From Desulfatibacillum aliphaticivorans DSM 15576 (GTDB lineage: Bacteria > Desulfobacterota > Desulfobacteria > Desulfobacterales > Desulfatibacillaceae), in assembly GCF_000429905.1 (NCBI RefSeq), contig NZ_KE386982.1, forward strand, positions 1-64,000: 64,000 nucleotides of DNA. Reading direction: 5' to 3'. The notes beneath the pieces are model-generated. The model ran no database searches. It had not been told where the DNA came from and saw nothing but the letters and a program-made list of their open reading frames with translations. Position numbers and translations under genes: made by a program. Below are positions 1-8,230 of this stretch, piece by piece (positions within the stretch are counted from its first letter, which is position 1; each line of letters opens with the position of its first letter).

Positions 1-150
1 ATATCCCCGTTTTTTGACAATGCCGCTGCGTCTCAGGAGCGACCGGAATTTCAGTTCCCTGAATGCTGAATTGATTTCAGAATCCATGGAAATGCTGGTG
101 TTTTGAATTTGTTTTTGCATTGAGAGGGAAAATGTTTTACTTGTATTCAT
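1..150 (-). CDS. Probable transposase, N-terminal fragment (cut by window edge)
   Basis: An open frame of exactly 50 codons runs leftward from an ATG at 150 to the window edge without a stop; it is too short for a standard ORF scan. The start follows a GAAAGAG-type purine stretch. The peptide begins MNTSKTFSLSMQKQ and ends with a basic segment (RSLLRRSGIVKKRGY). From memory this resembles the N-terminus of IS4-superfamily DDE transposases. The catalytic DDE part would lie outside the window, so family and intactness are unproven. The dispersed repeats just inside it fit a mobile-DNA neighbourhood. Confidence 0.45.
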   Translation of the reverse strand, partial: MNTSKTFSLSMQKQIQNTSISMDSEINSAFRELKFRSLLRRSGIVKKRGY

Positions 151-560
151 AGCGGCTCTTTCTTGTGTGTTATTAGGTGTTTGGCGATGTCTAATATTAC
201 ACAATTAAGGCCGCTTTTCAAGTATTTTTTATATTATTTCAAATGGTTATATCTGTCCCCCTCCCATATTTCTTGTGCGAAACTTGAGTTAGGACTTTAG
301 GTTTGATTTGATAATGGAGGCGTTCGAAAGGCCTTTTGAGCAGGGCAAGCCCTGAAACGACATGTCGGATTCACCGATGAACTTATAAAGCAGAGCGTCA
401 GTTGGGCATGCCTATCCCGTTTCAGGGTGGCCGCGGCAGAGCAGTACCCTGCCGAGGCGCGTAAGCGCATTTTTTACAACCCATGCGGCCATTGAAATCT
501 ATGAGTTTTCTATAGCATATAAACTGTAGAAAGGTTTTAGAATTCAAATAGTTCAGTATG

Positions 561-587
561 CATTCCCACGCAAAGCATGGGAACGAG
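561..587. repeat. Palindromic intergenic repeat (CATTCCCACGC... type)
   Basis: CATTCCCACGC and CATGGGAACGAG form an imperfect palindrome. It matches the widespread bacterial repeat of the form CATTCCCACGC-AGAG-CGTGGGAACGAG, recalled from established knowledge. Only one copy was noticed in the window. Confidence 0.55.
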
Positions 588-628
588 ACTTCAAAACGTC
601 CTTCGCTTATTCGTTTGCCCTCAGAGAT

Positions 629-686
629 CGTCATCCCCGCAAGGGCCGGTCCGTTTTTCAGGACCGGCCCGCAAGCGGGGACCCAG
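629..686. repeat. REP-like hairpin repeat
   Basis: A perfect 10-bp stem (GGGCCGGTCC at 643-652 with GGACCGGCCC at 661-670, loop 8) is embedded in an outer CCCCGC/GCGGGG pair. The TCGTCATCCCCGC...GCGGGGACCCAG frame is a common dispersed proteobacterial repeat type. It lies just downstream of the 749-2194 gene and could stop transcription, but has no T-run on that strand. Confidence 0.55.
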
Positions 687-748
687 CGTCGTGCTTATGA
701 GTCGCCGAAATGGGCTCTTCAGCCAGCTAATTCCTTTGATAAAAGCGT

Positions 749-2194
749 CTACTCAATCTTTATGCCCGCGGCTTTGCGCTCCATGGCCGCGGCGGAGCGG
801 TAAAATCCGAACATGTTCAGGTTGCCGCTTTGATATCCCAAATAGTCCAGAGAGTCGGCCTTGATGGCCCTGGCGGTTTTGTCCTTGGGATTAGCCTTGA
901 TGACCACGTCGCACAGCTCGCAAGCAAGCTGATGTTCGTTGGCTTTTTGGAGCTCAATAGCCCTCACCAGCAGTTTGTCCGCCCCGCCGGCCAATTTGAC
1001 GACTTCCCGGTTTGCATAGGAGGAGGGAAGGGGATTAAGCCCCGAGCCATGGCCGTCGTACCAGCCTGTCTCGCCCTGGTAGATGCCGCGTACGGACCAG
1101 TCCACCCGGCCGTAAACCTCTTGTAAATGTTCTCGCGCGGCGAGGTTCGGCGGCAATTTGACCTTGGCCACGGCCTCTTCCACGGACAGGCCCTGATTGA
1201 TGCACTCAATGGTCTGGTCGAATACGGATTTGATTCCGGCGGAGTGGGCTTCCAGGGTTTCCTTGATTTCCCGCGCCCCAATAATTTCAAAAGAATGGCC
1301 GGGGATGAGGTATTCGGCGTCCATCCTGGCCATGCGGTCCAAGGACTCGTACCAGCCCCTCACCGGCCTGGGCTCCAGCATGGGCGTGTGCAGGTTGGGG
1401 AAGCTGGCGTAATACAAGTCGCCGGGAAACAGGGCCTTTTCCTGGGGCATCCAGACCATGAGATGGTCGGGCGTCTCTCCGATGGTGTGGTACAGCTTGA
1501 ATTCCTTGCCGCCCAGTTCAAAGGAGTATTCCTGATCAAAGGTGATGGTGGGCCAAACAATGTCTTTTTCGCCGGCGGTGTGGGACAGGCGCACCTTGGA
1601 TTGCATGGGCGGCTTCCGGGCGTACTCCGAATCCATATCGCCGGACTGGATTTTCCGGCAGCGCCTTTGAAAGGGCGCCAGCCAGCCGAAATCCTTTTTC
1701 ATGAACTCCACGCAATCCTCCGTGGCGATCACCTGGGTGTCGGGCCCCATAAAAACCGGAGCGCCCACGATGTGATCCACGTGGCCGTGGGTGTAGATGA
1801 TGTACTTGACGGGCTTGTCTGTGATTTTCCGGAATTCGGCCAGGATTTCCTGGGCTGCGTCCAGGCTTTCCGTGGTGTCGATGATGACCAGGCCTTCGTC
1901 CGTGATAACCATCTGGACGCCTCCCAGGGCGTAACCCCGGGCGTAATAGATGTCATCCGTGACTTTGACGATGGTCGGCGTAAAGGCTTCTTTCAACTCC
2001 TTGATCTGGGCCAGGGATTCCACCATGACCTTGGGCGGCGGCGGAGGCGTGTATTCCACCGTGGATTCGCCGGGCGCCTCAGGCGCCCGCACAACCAGGC
2101 TGGAGCCTCCGAAGGATACGTAATGGCTTCCTAAAGCCACAATCAGCACAACAATGATGATGAATTGAAAAAAGGCCAGGACTTTGTATAGCAT
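749..2194 (-). CDS. Membrane-anchored metallo-beta-lactamase-fold hydrolase, alkylsulfatase-like
   Basis: 481 residues. One N-terminal hydrophobic segment (about 4-24) is followed by a Pro-rich linker (50-54), so the enzyme is probably anchored and faces the periplasm. The zinc motif THGHVDH is at 135-141, and later His/Asp motifs (PGDLYY, IPGHSFE) fit the fold. The C-terminal WSVRGIYQGETGWYDG stretch resembles the dimerisation domain of SDS-type alkylsulfatases (SdsA1/YjcS family). The likely reaction is hydrolysis of an alkyl sulfate or related ester; the substrate is unknown. The ATG at 2194 is preferred over one at 2221 because GGGAGGG lies just upstream. It follows the sterol-desaturase-like gene by 42 bases and may share its transcript. 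Confidence 0.8.
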   Translation of the reverse strand: MLYKVLAFFQFIIIVVLIVALGSHYVSFGGSSLVVRAPEAPGESTVEYTPPPPPKVMVESLAQIKELKEAFTPTIVKVTDDIYYARGYALGGVQMVITDEGLVIIDTTESLDAAQEILAEFRKITDKPVKYIIYTHGHVDHIVGAPVFMGPDTQVIATEDCVEFMKKDFGWLAPFQRRCRKIQSGDMDSEYARKPPMQSKVRLSHTAGEKDIVWPTITFDQEYSFELGGKEFKLYHTIGETPDHLMVWMPQEKALFPGDLYYASFPNLHTPMLEPRPVRGWYESLDRMARMDAEYLIPGHSFEIIGAREIKETLEAHSAGIKSVFDQTIECINQGLSVEEAVAKVKLPPNLAAREHLQEVYGRVDWSVRGIYQGETGWYDGHGSGLNPLPSSYANREVVKLAGGADKLLVRAIELQKANEHQLACELCDVVIKANPKDKTARAIKADSLDYLGYQSGNLNMFGFYRSAAAMERKAAGIKIE

Positions 2195-2236
2195 GTTACC
2201 CTCCCGATAAATATGGTGCATGTAACACGCCCTCGG

Positions 2237-3055
2237 TCAGGAGTTTCGCTGGATCTCCTTTCCAAACGGCATGGCAAGCAAGGCGAGATACTGGAGTTTG
2301 TCTTCCTCCCGAAATTTTGCCAGCCCAATGGTCATGCCCTGGTGGCCTTTTAAAGGGGCGGCCCGGTACGTGCCCATCAACCGGTCCCACCACGGCAGGC
2401 AGAATCCGAAATTGGAATTGAACTCCTTAATTATCACCGAATGATGCACCCGGTGCATATCCGGCGTAACCAGAAACAGCCGCAGGACTTTGTCCAGCCC
2501 CGCAGGCATGCGAACATTGGAATGGTTGAACATGGCTGAAGCGTTTAAAATCACTTCAAAGGCCAGCACGGCCAGGACAGGCGCTCCGATCAGGAAAATC
2601 ACCCCGATTTTGATTCCCATGGAGAGCAGAATTTCCACAGGATGAAACCGGGCGCCCGTGGTCAGGTCGATATCCAGGTCCGCATGATGCATCATATGCA
2701 GCCGCCAGAACAAAGGCAGATGATGAAAAACCATGTGCTGCATATAAATGGCGAAATCAAGGACCAGGAAGGCCCCCAAGACCTTCAACCAATAAGGCGC
2801 CTCGATGAGAGCAAGAACGCCCCATCCCTTTTCCTGCGCCAGGATCGCGAATCCCGTGGCGCCTGCGGAAAAGAGATACCGTACGGCCAAAGTTCCCGTG
2901 GCCGTTATACCCAGGTTGGCCGCCCATCTTTTGGGTTTGGATGCGTTCAAACTTCTTTTTGGCGCCAGAACCTCCCACAAGGCCATCAGGAGGAAAACCC
3001 CAAAAAACGATCCAAGCCGGACAAGCATTTCATGTTGCAGGATCAGATTGCTCAT
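2237..3055 (-). CDS. Sterol desaturase / fatty acid hydroxylase family membrane protein
   Basis: 272 residues with several hydrophobic segments and the His clusters of the membrane di-iron hydroxylase superfamily: HHLPLFWRLHMMHH (middle) and MHRVHH (late). These enzymes use O2 to hydroxylate or desaturate sterols, carotenoids or lipids, which is odd in an apparent strict anaerobe. The role here may be oxygen-related, or the fold may be used differently. The start at 3055 has AAGGAA upstream. It is probably co-transcribed with the downstream alkylsulfatase-like gene. Confidence 0.8.
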   Translation of the reverse strand: MSNLILQHEMLVRLGSFFGVFLLMALWEVLAPKRSLNASKPKRWAANLGITATGTLAVRYLFSAGATGFAILAQEKGWGVLALIEAPYWLKVLGAFLVLDFAIYMQHMVFHHLPLFWRLHMMHHADLDIDLTTGARFHPVEILLSMGIKIGVIFLIGAPVLAVLAFEVILNASAMFNHSNVRMPAGLDKVLRLFLVTPDMHRVHHSVIIKEFNSNFGFCLPWWDRLMGTYRAAPLKGHQGMTIGLAKFREEDKLQYLALLAMPFGKEIQRNS

Positions 3056-3153
3056 GGGCTAAATTCCTTTTTGATTTCAGCGCCAGGCTGATTTGTATAT
3101 AACATTTGAATAAAAATAATACAAATATTTCTTGAAAAAAATCTCATCGGCAG

Positions 3154-3660
3154 TTAAAGGGAAAGAATCAAGCCCATGGACGAAAGCGTTATCGCCAGTA
3201 TTACTGGTATGAAAGGCGGATTCGCGGGCGTCCTGGCGGCCACGATATAGGTTCCGTATAAAGCCGGAACAGCCATGAAGTTATATATGACAAATATGGC
3301 CGGAGCCGCCCACGGCAGACCCTGGCGATAGGGTATGGCCAATAAAATGATCACGGCGGAGCTGGAGCAGAAGAATCCGCCGGCCACAATACGGAGGGCG
3401 GAAAGGATCATTCCCTGAAACTGAGGGGAAAGCTCTTCCCAATCCAGACCGGACGCCTGCTGGTGATAGGATAGAAATTTCGGCGTAAAAAAATAAACGC
3501 AGGCGGCGGCCAGGAAGCCCGCCGCGCAGATGGAAAAACATATGACGGCGACGGTGCGGTGAAGCCGCTCCGGCGCCCACAGTAAAACCACGGCCAGGAT
3601 CAAGGCTCCGGCTGCAACGGTTATTATGGATTGTTTGAGCATGTTCTTCCCCTGGTTCAT
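3154..3660 (-). CDS. Hypothetical four-helix membrane protein
   Basis: 168 residues starting MNQGKNMLKQ. The ATG at 3660 has AGGAG six bases upstream, so the longer frame to 3822 is rejected; that extension would also overlap the divergent DUF166 gene. About four membrane segments with short loops are visible, and a soluble loop (HQQASGLDWEELSPQF) lies mid-protein. I do not recognise the family with confidence; small DUF4345-like membrane proteins look similar in outline. No functional partner is evident. Confidence 0.65.
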   Translation of the reverse strand: MNQGKNMLKQSIITVAAGALILAVVLLWAPERLHRTVAVICFSICAAGFLAAACVYFFTPKFLSYHQQASGLDWEELSPQFQGMILSALRIVAGGFFCSSSAVIILLAIPYRQGLPWAAPAIFVIYNFMAVPALYGTYIVAARTPANPPFIPVILAITLSSMGLILSL

Positions 3661-3808
3661 GGCTGCTCCTGGCTTTGAGGCGATTGTCTGCATTTGATTC
3701 CTATGGTATATACCGTTTTTACAGCAATTACGCAAACACAACAGCCACTGCGGACGCCGCCGGCGCGCATAACCCGTCGCGGCGGAGGGCGGGAGTAAAA
3801 AGGAACGA

Positions 3809-4435
3809 ATGCAGGTCATCAAGGTTTTTCAGCAGAACAATAGCGGGGCGCGGAAAATTGCGGCGGTCAGGGAGAGGGCCGGGGACGATTTGGTCCTGGA
3901 CGTCATCAATATTGACGATGCCCTGCCCATGGTTTTGGACGACACGGAGGAGTATCTTAAGGAAGCGTGGGAAATGGAGGCGGACCTGGTTCTGGACTAC
4001 CTCAAGCACCCGGACCTTTCCTACGATTTATGCCGCATTTGCTCCGAACGGGGCATACCCGTGGTTTCCCCCACCAAAAAATGGCGGAGGCCCCACGTTT
4101 TTACGCCGCCCACATGCTGCGGCCTGCCGAGAAACGACGAACTGGGCGCCTACGCCTGCTCTTTTGGAGCGCCGGAAGTGGAAGCTGCGGTCGAGGACGG
4201 GGTGGTCAAGGAAATCCGGGTCATCCGGGGAGCGCCCTGCGGCGCCACCTGGGAGGCGGCCCGGGACGTTATAGGCAAGCCGGTGGAAGAAGCCGGCGTG
4301 GCCATTGGGTTGAAAGTCCAGTTTTATTGCGTGGCCGATCCTGCGGGATGGGACCCGATTTATGGAAAGAGTCCGGTGCATTTCGCCGGGCATGTGCATC
4401 AGGCCGCCTTGGAAAAGGCCTTGAGGAAATCGTGA
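3809..4435 (+). CDS. DUF166 family protein
   Basis: 208 residues. The conserved blocks recall DUF166: an N-terminal nucleotide-like start (MQVIKVFQQNNSGARKI), a Cys-containing centre (CRICSERGIPVVSP, TPPTCCGLP) and RGAPCGATWEAARDVIG, then LKVQFYCVADPAGWD. DUF166 occurs mainly in methanogens and anaerobes and its biochemical role is not established. The several conserved Cys suggest metal or cluster binding, which is inference. A short hypothetical gene follows 40 bases downstream. Confidence 0.75.
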   Translation: MQVIKVFQQNNSGARKIAAVRERAGDDLVLDVINIDDALPMVLDDTEEYLKEAWEMEADLVLDYLKHPDLSYDLCRICSERGIPVVSPTKKWRRPHVFTPPTCCGLPRNDELGAYACSFGAPEVEAAVEDGVVKEIRVIRGAPCGATWEAARDVIGKPVEEAGVAIGLKVQFYCVADPAGWDPIYGKSPVHFAGHVHQAALEKALRKS

Positions 4436-4475
4436 AAAGCGGCCATTTTTATTGAAAAAAACAGGAGGGGATTGT

Positions 4476-4811
4476 ATGGGGTATTATCTTAAAGCGCCCA
4501 TGCCGGAGGCGCAAGTCGCGAAAATGCAAAATTTGGCTCAAACCCTGCGGGACGACCCGGTCAAGGGCAAGCACACGGACGAAATGCTGCAAGTGTCCTC
4601 CGGGACCATCGGCATCATCCTGGAGCATTTGTTCATCGAACCTTTAAACCGGGTGAACGCCGGAGCGGTATCACGCAAGGCCGCGTCCATGGGCATCAAA
4701 ACCGGCCTATCCATGTTTACAAAAATTGCACGCAAATCCTTTGCCGGCTTTTCTCCGGACCAGCTTTTGGGCTTCGCCGACTGGCTGGAAGACGGCATCG
4801 GGACCGACTAA
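4476..4811 (+). CDS. Small hypothetical protein
   Basis: 111 residues, predicted mostly helical and soluble, starting MGYYLKAPMPEAQ. AGGAGGGG lies five bases before the ATG at 4476, so the TTG at 4452 is rejected. No motif or family recognised. It may share a transcript with the DUF166 gene 40 bases upstream. Confidence 0.6.
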   Translation: MGYYLKAPMPEAQVAKMQNLAQTLRDDPVKGKHTDEMLQVSSGTIGIILEHLFIEPLNRVNAGAVSRKAASMGIKTGLSMFTKIARKSFAGFSPDQLLGFADWLEDGIGTD

Positions 4812-4916
4812 AGCGCGCACATCCTATTGGCTCAACTTTCGGGATTGGAAGTAGTGATTTGAAATCAATTAGTTATGTGTGCGGCTCAGATCTATCTATA
4901 TACCAGAGCCCGAGAG

Positions 4917-5036
4917 TCATGGTCCCTTTCCCCCTGGCGGGGGAAGGACAGGATGGGGGGGAAACTGTCCGGAATGACGTACGATATCACCCCCACCCCA
5001 ACCCTCCCACGTCAAGGGGGAGGGGGTTTTAGGGAC
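4917..5036. repeat. Pyrimidine-rich intergenic element with complementary ends
   Basis: About 120 bases bounded by GTCCCTTTCCCCC on the left and GGGGTTTTAGGGAC on the right, with inner hairpin arms (TTCCCCC...GGGGGAA at about 4926-4947). It resembles the CCCTCTCCC/GGGAGAGGG-type dispersed intergenic repeats of many bacteria. The rest of 4812-5176 shows no gene. Confidence 0.5.
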
Positions 5037-5176
5037 GCCGGCTTTGATGTTTGATGCCTCATAGGCTACTGCAATCTCTTGAATATGTGAAGAAAAATTG
5101 ATTCCCGAAATTGAACCGCAATTACTTGAATGACGGCAACTTTGTATGAAGCTCACATCTTAATTGAGAGGAAGAC

Positions 5177-6025
5177 ATGTCGCATTTTAAAGACAAGGTA
5201 GCCATCGTGACCGGGGCGGGCTCCGGCATTGGTAAAGGGTTGGCTCAAGCCCTGGCGGAGCGAGGAGCGAAAGTGGTTGCCAGCGACGTGAATGCGGAAC
5301 GCATCGCTCAGGTGAAAAAGGAATTTTCGGCCAAGGGTTGGGAGTGCGATTCCCTCGCTCTGGACGTACGGGACGCCCGAGCCGTGAAGGACATGGTGGA
5401 TTCCGCCGTGGAAAAATTCGGCCGCCTGGATTTCCTGTTCAATAACGCGGGCATAGCCATCGGCGGCGAGGCCAAGGACTGCGAACTGGAGGACTGGCAA
5501 AACGTTCTGGACATCAACCTCTACGGCGTGGTGAACGGCGTGGCCGCGGCCTATCCCATGATGGTGGAGCAGGGCTTCGGGCATATCGTCAACACGGCCT
5601 CCGTGGAAGGGCTGTGCCCTTTTCCCGGCACGGCTTCCTACGTGGCCAGCAAATACGGCGTGGTGGGCCTTTCCCATTCCCTGCGCCTGGAAGGCGCCGC
5701 ACGGGGCGTGAAAGTCAGCGTTATTTGCCCCGGCTATATAAAAACCGCCATCTTTGACGACTCCAAACTCGTGGGGATGACCGAATACGAATTGGGCAAG
5801 GTCAGGCCGCCCGAATGGATCGGCATTACGTCGGAGCAATGCGCAGAAATCGTCCTTAAAGGCGTGGAAAAAAACAAAGCCACCATTGTGGTGACCAAAT
5901 TCGCCAAGATTTTGGCCGCAATCAACCGGATTTCACCCACGCTCATGCAATGGATGATGATCCGCAGCTTTAAGGACGCTTTGAAAAAAAGGGCGAGGGA
6001 AGAACTAAAACGACAACAAGCCTAA
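5177..6025 (+). CDS. Short-chain dehydrogenase/reductase (classical SDR)
   Basis: 282 residues. NAD(P)-binding TGAGSGIG is at 12-19, NNAG follows in the core, and the catalytic set is Ser142, Tyr155 and Lys159 (YVASK). It should oxidise or reduce a hydroxyl/keto group on a cytosolic substrate, possibly a hydroxyacyl intermediate. The C-terminal 60 residues carry a basic amphipathic tail seen in SDRs that work near membranes. The start has GAGAGGAAG just upstream. A methyltransferase gene follows 16 bases later, so the two are probably co-transcribed. Confidence 0.88.
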   Translation: MSHFKDKVAIVTGAGSGIGKGLAQALAERGAKVVASDVNAERIAQVKKEFSAKGWECDSLALDVRDARAVKDMVDSAVEKFGRLDFLFNNAGIAIGGEAKDCELEDWQNVLDINLYGVVNGVAAAYPMMVEQGFGHIVNTASVEGLCPFPGTASYVASKYGVVGLSHSLRLEGAARGVKVSVICPGYIKTAIFDDSKLVGMTEYELGKVRPPEWIGITSEQCAEIVLKGVEKNKATIVVTKFAKILAAINRISPTLMQWMMIRSFKDALKKRAREELKRQQA

Positions 6026-6041
6026 GGGGGGAGGCCTGTCC

Positions 6042-6704
6042 ATGTGGAATGACGCAACCGCACCATATTCCAAATTTGAATCCTGGTTTTACAACGCCTT
6101 CATCGCGCAAGGCATGCTTCCTTTTATGGATCGCGTGCAGGCCGACTTGAATCTCGAAGCGCCGGAAAAAGGCTCCTTGCTGGACGTAGGCTGCGGGGGA
6201 GGGCATATCCTGGAACGCCTGGCCGAAAAATTCCCCCAATTGACCTTGGCCGGGGTGGATCTTTCCGAAGAACAGGTGGCGCGGGCTAACGAGCGTTTGC
6301 GCCCTTACGTCAGCCGCACCCAGATCCGCCAGGGATCGGCACTCAACCTGCCTTATCCCCCGGACAAGTTCGACGTCATATTAAGCACAGGCTCCATCAA
6401 ACACTGGCCGGACAAGGTCCTGGGCCTGTCCGAGTGCCTTCGGGTGCTAAAGCCTGGAGGCAGGCTGCTGATCATGGAGGCGGACCGGGGCTGCCGCCAC
6501 AAGGACGTGGACAATTTATTCCTGCACACGAAAATTCCCGCCCTGTTAAGGCCGATTTTCAGATCCTTTTTCCTGCTGAAAGTGTCGGGCCCGTCCCTGG
6601 ATTTGGACGACGTGCGCGACCTCGCCGCCCAGGCCCCGTTAAAAGATTGGTCCGTCTCCCGCATTAAAGACATGCCCGCCTGGGTCCTTGACGGGATGAA
6701 ATAA
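6042..6704 (+). CDS. Class I SAM-dependent methyltransferase
   Basis: 220 residues. Motif I of the Rossmann-like fold is LLDVGCGGGH (about 46-55), an acidic motif II follows (GVDLSEEQV), and the FDVILSTGSIKHWPD stretch matches motif IV/V of the UbiE/Methyltransf_11 group. A small molecule or lipid is the likely acceptor. The start has GGGGGGAGG upstream. It is coupled to the SDR gene, which may supply its substrate (inference). Confidence 0.85.
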   Translation: MWNDATAPYSKFESWFYNAFIAQGMLPFMDRVQADLNLEAPEKGSLLDVGCGGGHILERLAEKFPQLTLAGVDLSEEQVARANERLRPYVSRTQIRQGSALNLPYPPDKFDVILSTGSIKHWPDKVLGLSECLRVLKPGGRLLIMEADRGCRHKDVDNLFLHTKIPALLRPIFRSFFLLKVSGPSLDLDDVRDLAAQAPLKDWSVSRIKDMPAWVLDGMK

Positions 6705-6727
6705 CAGTTTCGCAACACATAAAAAAA

Positions 6728-6755
6728 GGGGTCAAGTCTACGCTTGACGTTTGAG
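6728..6755. repeat. Half-site copy of the GGGGTCAAGTCTACG repeat
   Basis: Twenty-eight bases nearly identical (one C for T) to each arm of the long perfect inverted repeat at 11390-11462. Only one arm is present here. Palindromes of this type are associated with REP/RAYT-type transposases in other genomes. Confidence 0.6.
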
Positions 6756-6808
6756 AATGTTTGGCCGGAAGTTAAACGAGTTTTTTGGGGCGCCGGCGGA
6801 GTGTGGCT

Positions 6809-6912
6809 TGTCGGGTCGCTCCGCAAGCGGCGAATGTGCATTTGAATGGCAGGACGCTGCTCCGCCGAATCTGACCTAAAAATTTGGGGCGTCAGCGCGC
6901 AGCGACCCGACA
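6809..6912. repeat. Small inverted-repeat-bounded element, copy 1
   Basis: A 104-bp unit with perfect 12-bp complementary ends (TGTCGGGTCGCT at 6809-6820 and AGCGACCCGACA at 6901-6912). Its right 62 bases are clearly similar to 7971-8031 in copy 2. It has no coding capacity, so it looks like a non-autonomous MITE- or REP-like element downstream of the methyltransferase gene. Confidence 0.6.
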
Positions 6913-6934
6913 TGCCTCACAGGCGCAGGCTGGT

Positions 6935-7627
6935 TCAACTTAGGGCGTATTTAAGGGCCGCTTCGGCGTGAATGATCGCCGTGTCCAAAAGCGGTATGGA
7001 CAGGTCCTCCTGCTTAACCAGCAAGGGAATTTCCGTGCAACCCAGGATGACGCCCTGGGCGCCCTTTGCGACTAAGTCTTCCATTATCTCAAGATATATT
7101 TTCTTGGATTCTTCCAAAAAGCGGCCTCTTACCAACTCTTCAACAATGATTTTGTGTATGATTTCCTGCTGCAACGGATTCGGCGCCACGGTCTCCAGCC
7201 CAAAACGCGAAAGCCTGTTTTGATAAAAGCCGTCGCTCATTGTGTACCGCGTGCCAAGGAGGCCCAGCTTGTTCAGTCCTAATTCTTTGGCTTTGCCCGC
7301 CGTTTCGTCGATGATGTTGATCAATGGAAGGCCGGCTTTTTCCGCAACCAGGTCGAACACCTTGTGCATGGTGTTTGTGGCGATGAGGCCGAATTCGGCG
7401 CCGGCGCTTTTCAGTTTTTGGAATGAGGCGGCCAAGTCGTCGGCGATAAGATCCCATCTGCCGTCGCTTCTCCAGGCGTGATATTTTTTCAGATTTACAG
7501 AATAAATAATGATTTCAGGATAATCGTAGCCGTCGAATCGTTCGGCATAGGTTCTTGTAATGTACAAATAATAGCTTACCGTGGATTCCGGGCTTAACCC
7601 GCCGACGATTCCGATTTTTTGCTTCAT
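6935..7627 (-). CDS. Aspartate/glutamate racemase family protein (YgeA-like)
   Basis: 230 residues, starting MKQKIGIVGGLSPEST, which carries the family's N-terminal signature. The second catalytic Cys is in LGCTEIPLL. In the first active-site motif the usual Cys is replaced by Thr (ATNTMHK), as in the E. coli YgeA type, where Thr/Cys act on L-Asp and L-Glu. It probably racemises amino acids in the cytosol. The start at 7627 has AAAGG upstream. The gene stands alone between two copies of the same small repeat, which suggests it could have been moved as a unit. Confidence 0.8.
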   Translation of the reverse strand: MKQKIGIVGGLSPESTVSYYLYITRTYAERFDGYDYPEIIIYSVNLKKYHAWRSDGRWDLIADDLAASFQKLKSAGAEFGLIATNTMHKVFDLVAEKAGLPLINIIDETAGKAKELGLNKLGLLGTRYTMSDGFYQNRLSRFGLETVAPNPLQQEIIHKIIVEELVRGRFLEESKKIYLEIMEDLVAKGAQGVILGCTEIPLLVKQEDLSIPLLDTAIIHAEAALKYALS

Positions 7628-7791
7628 TGCCTTTAATTCCATCCCGTGCCGTCGCCCAAAATCCAATAACCAATTCGATGGGCATTTTTTGAATAACTCC
7701 AGGGAATTATCCCTATCAGAATTCTATAGGAGTGACAAATGTTTTAGGCGGGGGGCGGGGCATTTCGCTAATACGCTGGCGTCTCAAATCA

Positions 7792-8031
7792 TGTCGGGTT
7801 GCTCCGCACGAGAATTCGGAATTTCATATCATTCCCGGCAGGTCAGATTACTCCAAATTTTAACAAAATTCCTGGAAGGCTCCGCTTAACCCGACCTGCA
7901 TAACTCATTAGAATATTGTTGGATTTTGTAGGTAGGGTTATTTGGAACGAGGAAATTGCATTGGATAGCCAAGACGCTGTTCTACCGCATCTGATTTAAA
8001 AACTTAGAGGGTAAGCGCGCAGCGACCGACA
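7792..8031. repeat. Small inverted-repeat-bounded element, copy 2
   Basis: About 240 bp with ends TGTCGGGTTGCTCCGC and GCGCGCAGCGACCGACA, imperfectly complementary and matching copy 1. The right end is collinear with copy 1; the middle differs and contains an extra CTTAACCCGACCTGC segment. The whole 7628-8230 gap shows no credible gene. Confidence 0.55.
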
Positions 8032-8051
8032 TTTTTGCGATCATGCAACGG

Positions 8052-8088
8052 GTAACCCAGGCAGCAAACAACGCTGCCCGGGCTATCC
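8052..8088. repeat. AACCCAGGCAGC...GCTGCCCGGG hairpin repeat
   Basis: Arms CCCAGGCAGC (8056-8065) and GCTGCCCGGG (8073-8082), loop 7. The reverse complement of 63949-63983 is almost the same sequence, so this is a dispersed repeat with two inverted copies 56 kb apart. Confidence 0.6.
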
Positions 8089-8145
8089 AACAAAGGTGTA
8101 CAAGGATGCGGCCGACGCATTATTCCTGCACCCTAAAGAGTGCAA

Positions 8146-8165
8146 GGCAGGCACAGGGGCCTGCC
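8146..8165 (-). terminator. Stem-loop downstream of the DUF169-CoaE gene
   Basis: GGCAGGC and GCCTGCC form a 7-bp stem about 65 bases past the stop codon of the leftward gene ending at 8231. No long T-run follows, so it may instead be a repeat remnant. Confidence 0.35.
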
Positions 8166-8230
8166 GCTACACTCCTTATTGGCGTTTCGTCCTGGTTATG
8201 GTCCTGTCTCGTTTTTTGCAGCCATATGAA

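Larger units (their letters stand above)
151..748. other. Intergenic region with repeats, no supported gene
   Basis: AT-rich from 151 to 300, then mixed. Short ORFs here show no recognisable protein. It holds a small hairpin (AGGGCAAGCCCT near 344-355, a motif seen again near 44011-44022) and the two palindromic repeats listed separately. Confidence 0.6.

Noticed and set aside
1127..2134. A 335-codon plus-strand frame opposite the metallo-hydrolase gene
   Set aside because: It is the antisense shadow of a well-supported MBL-fold gene; composition (Gly/Val/His-rich, no motifs) is typical of shadows in GC-rich DNA.
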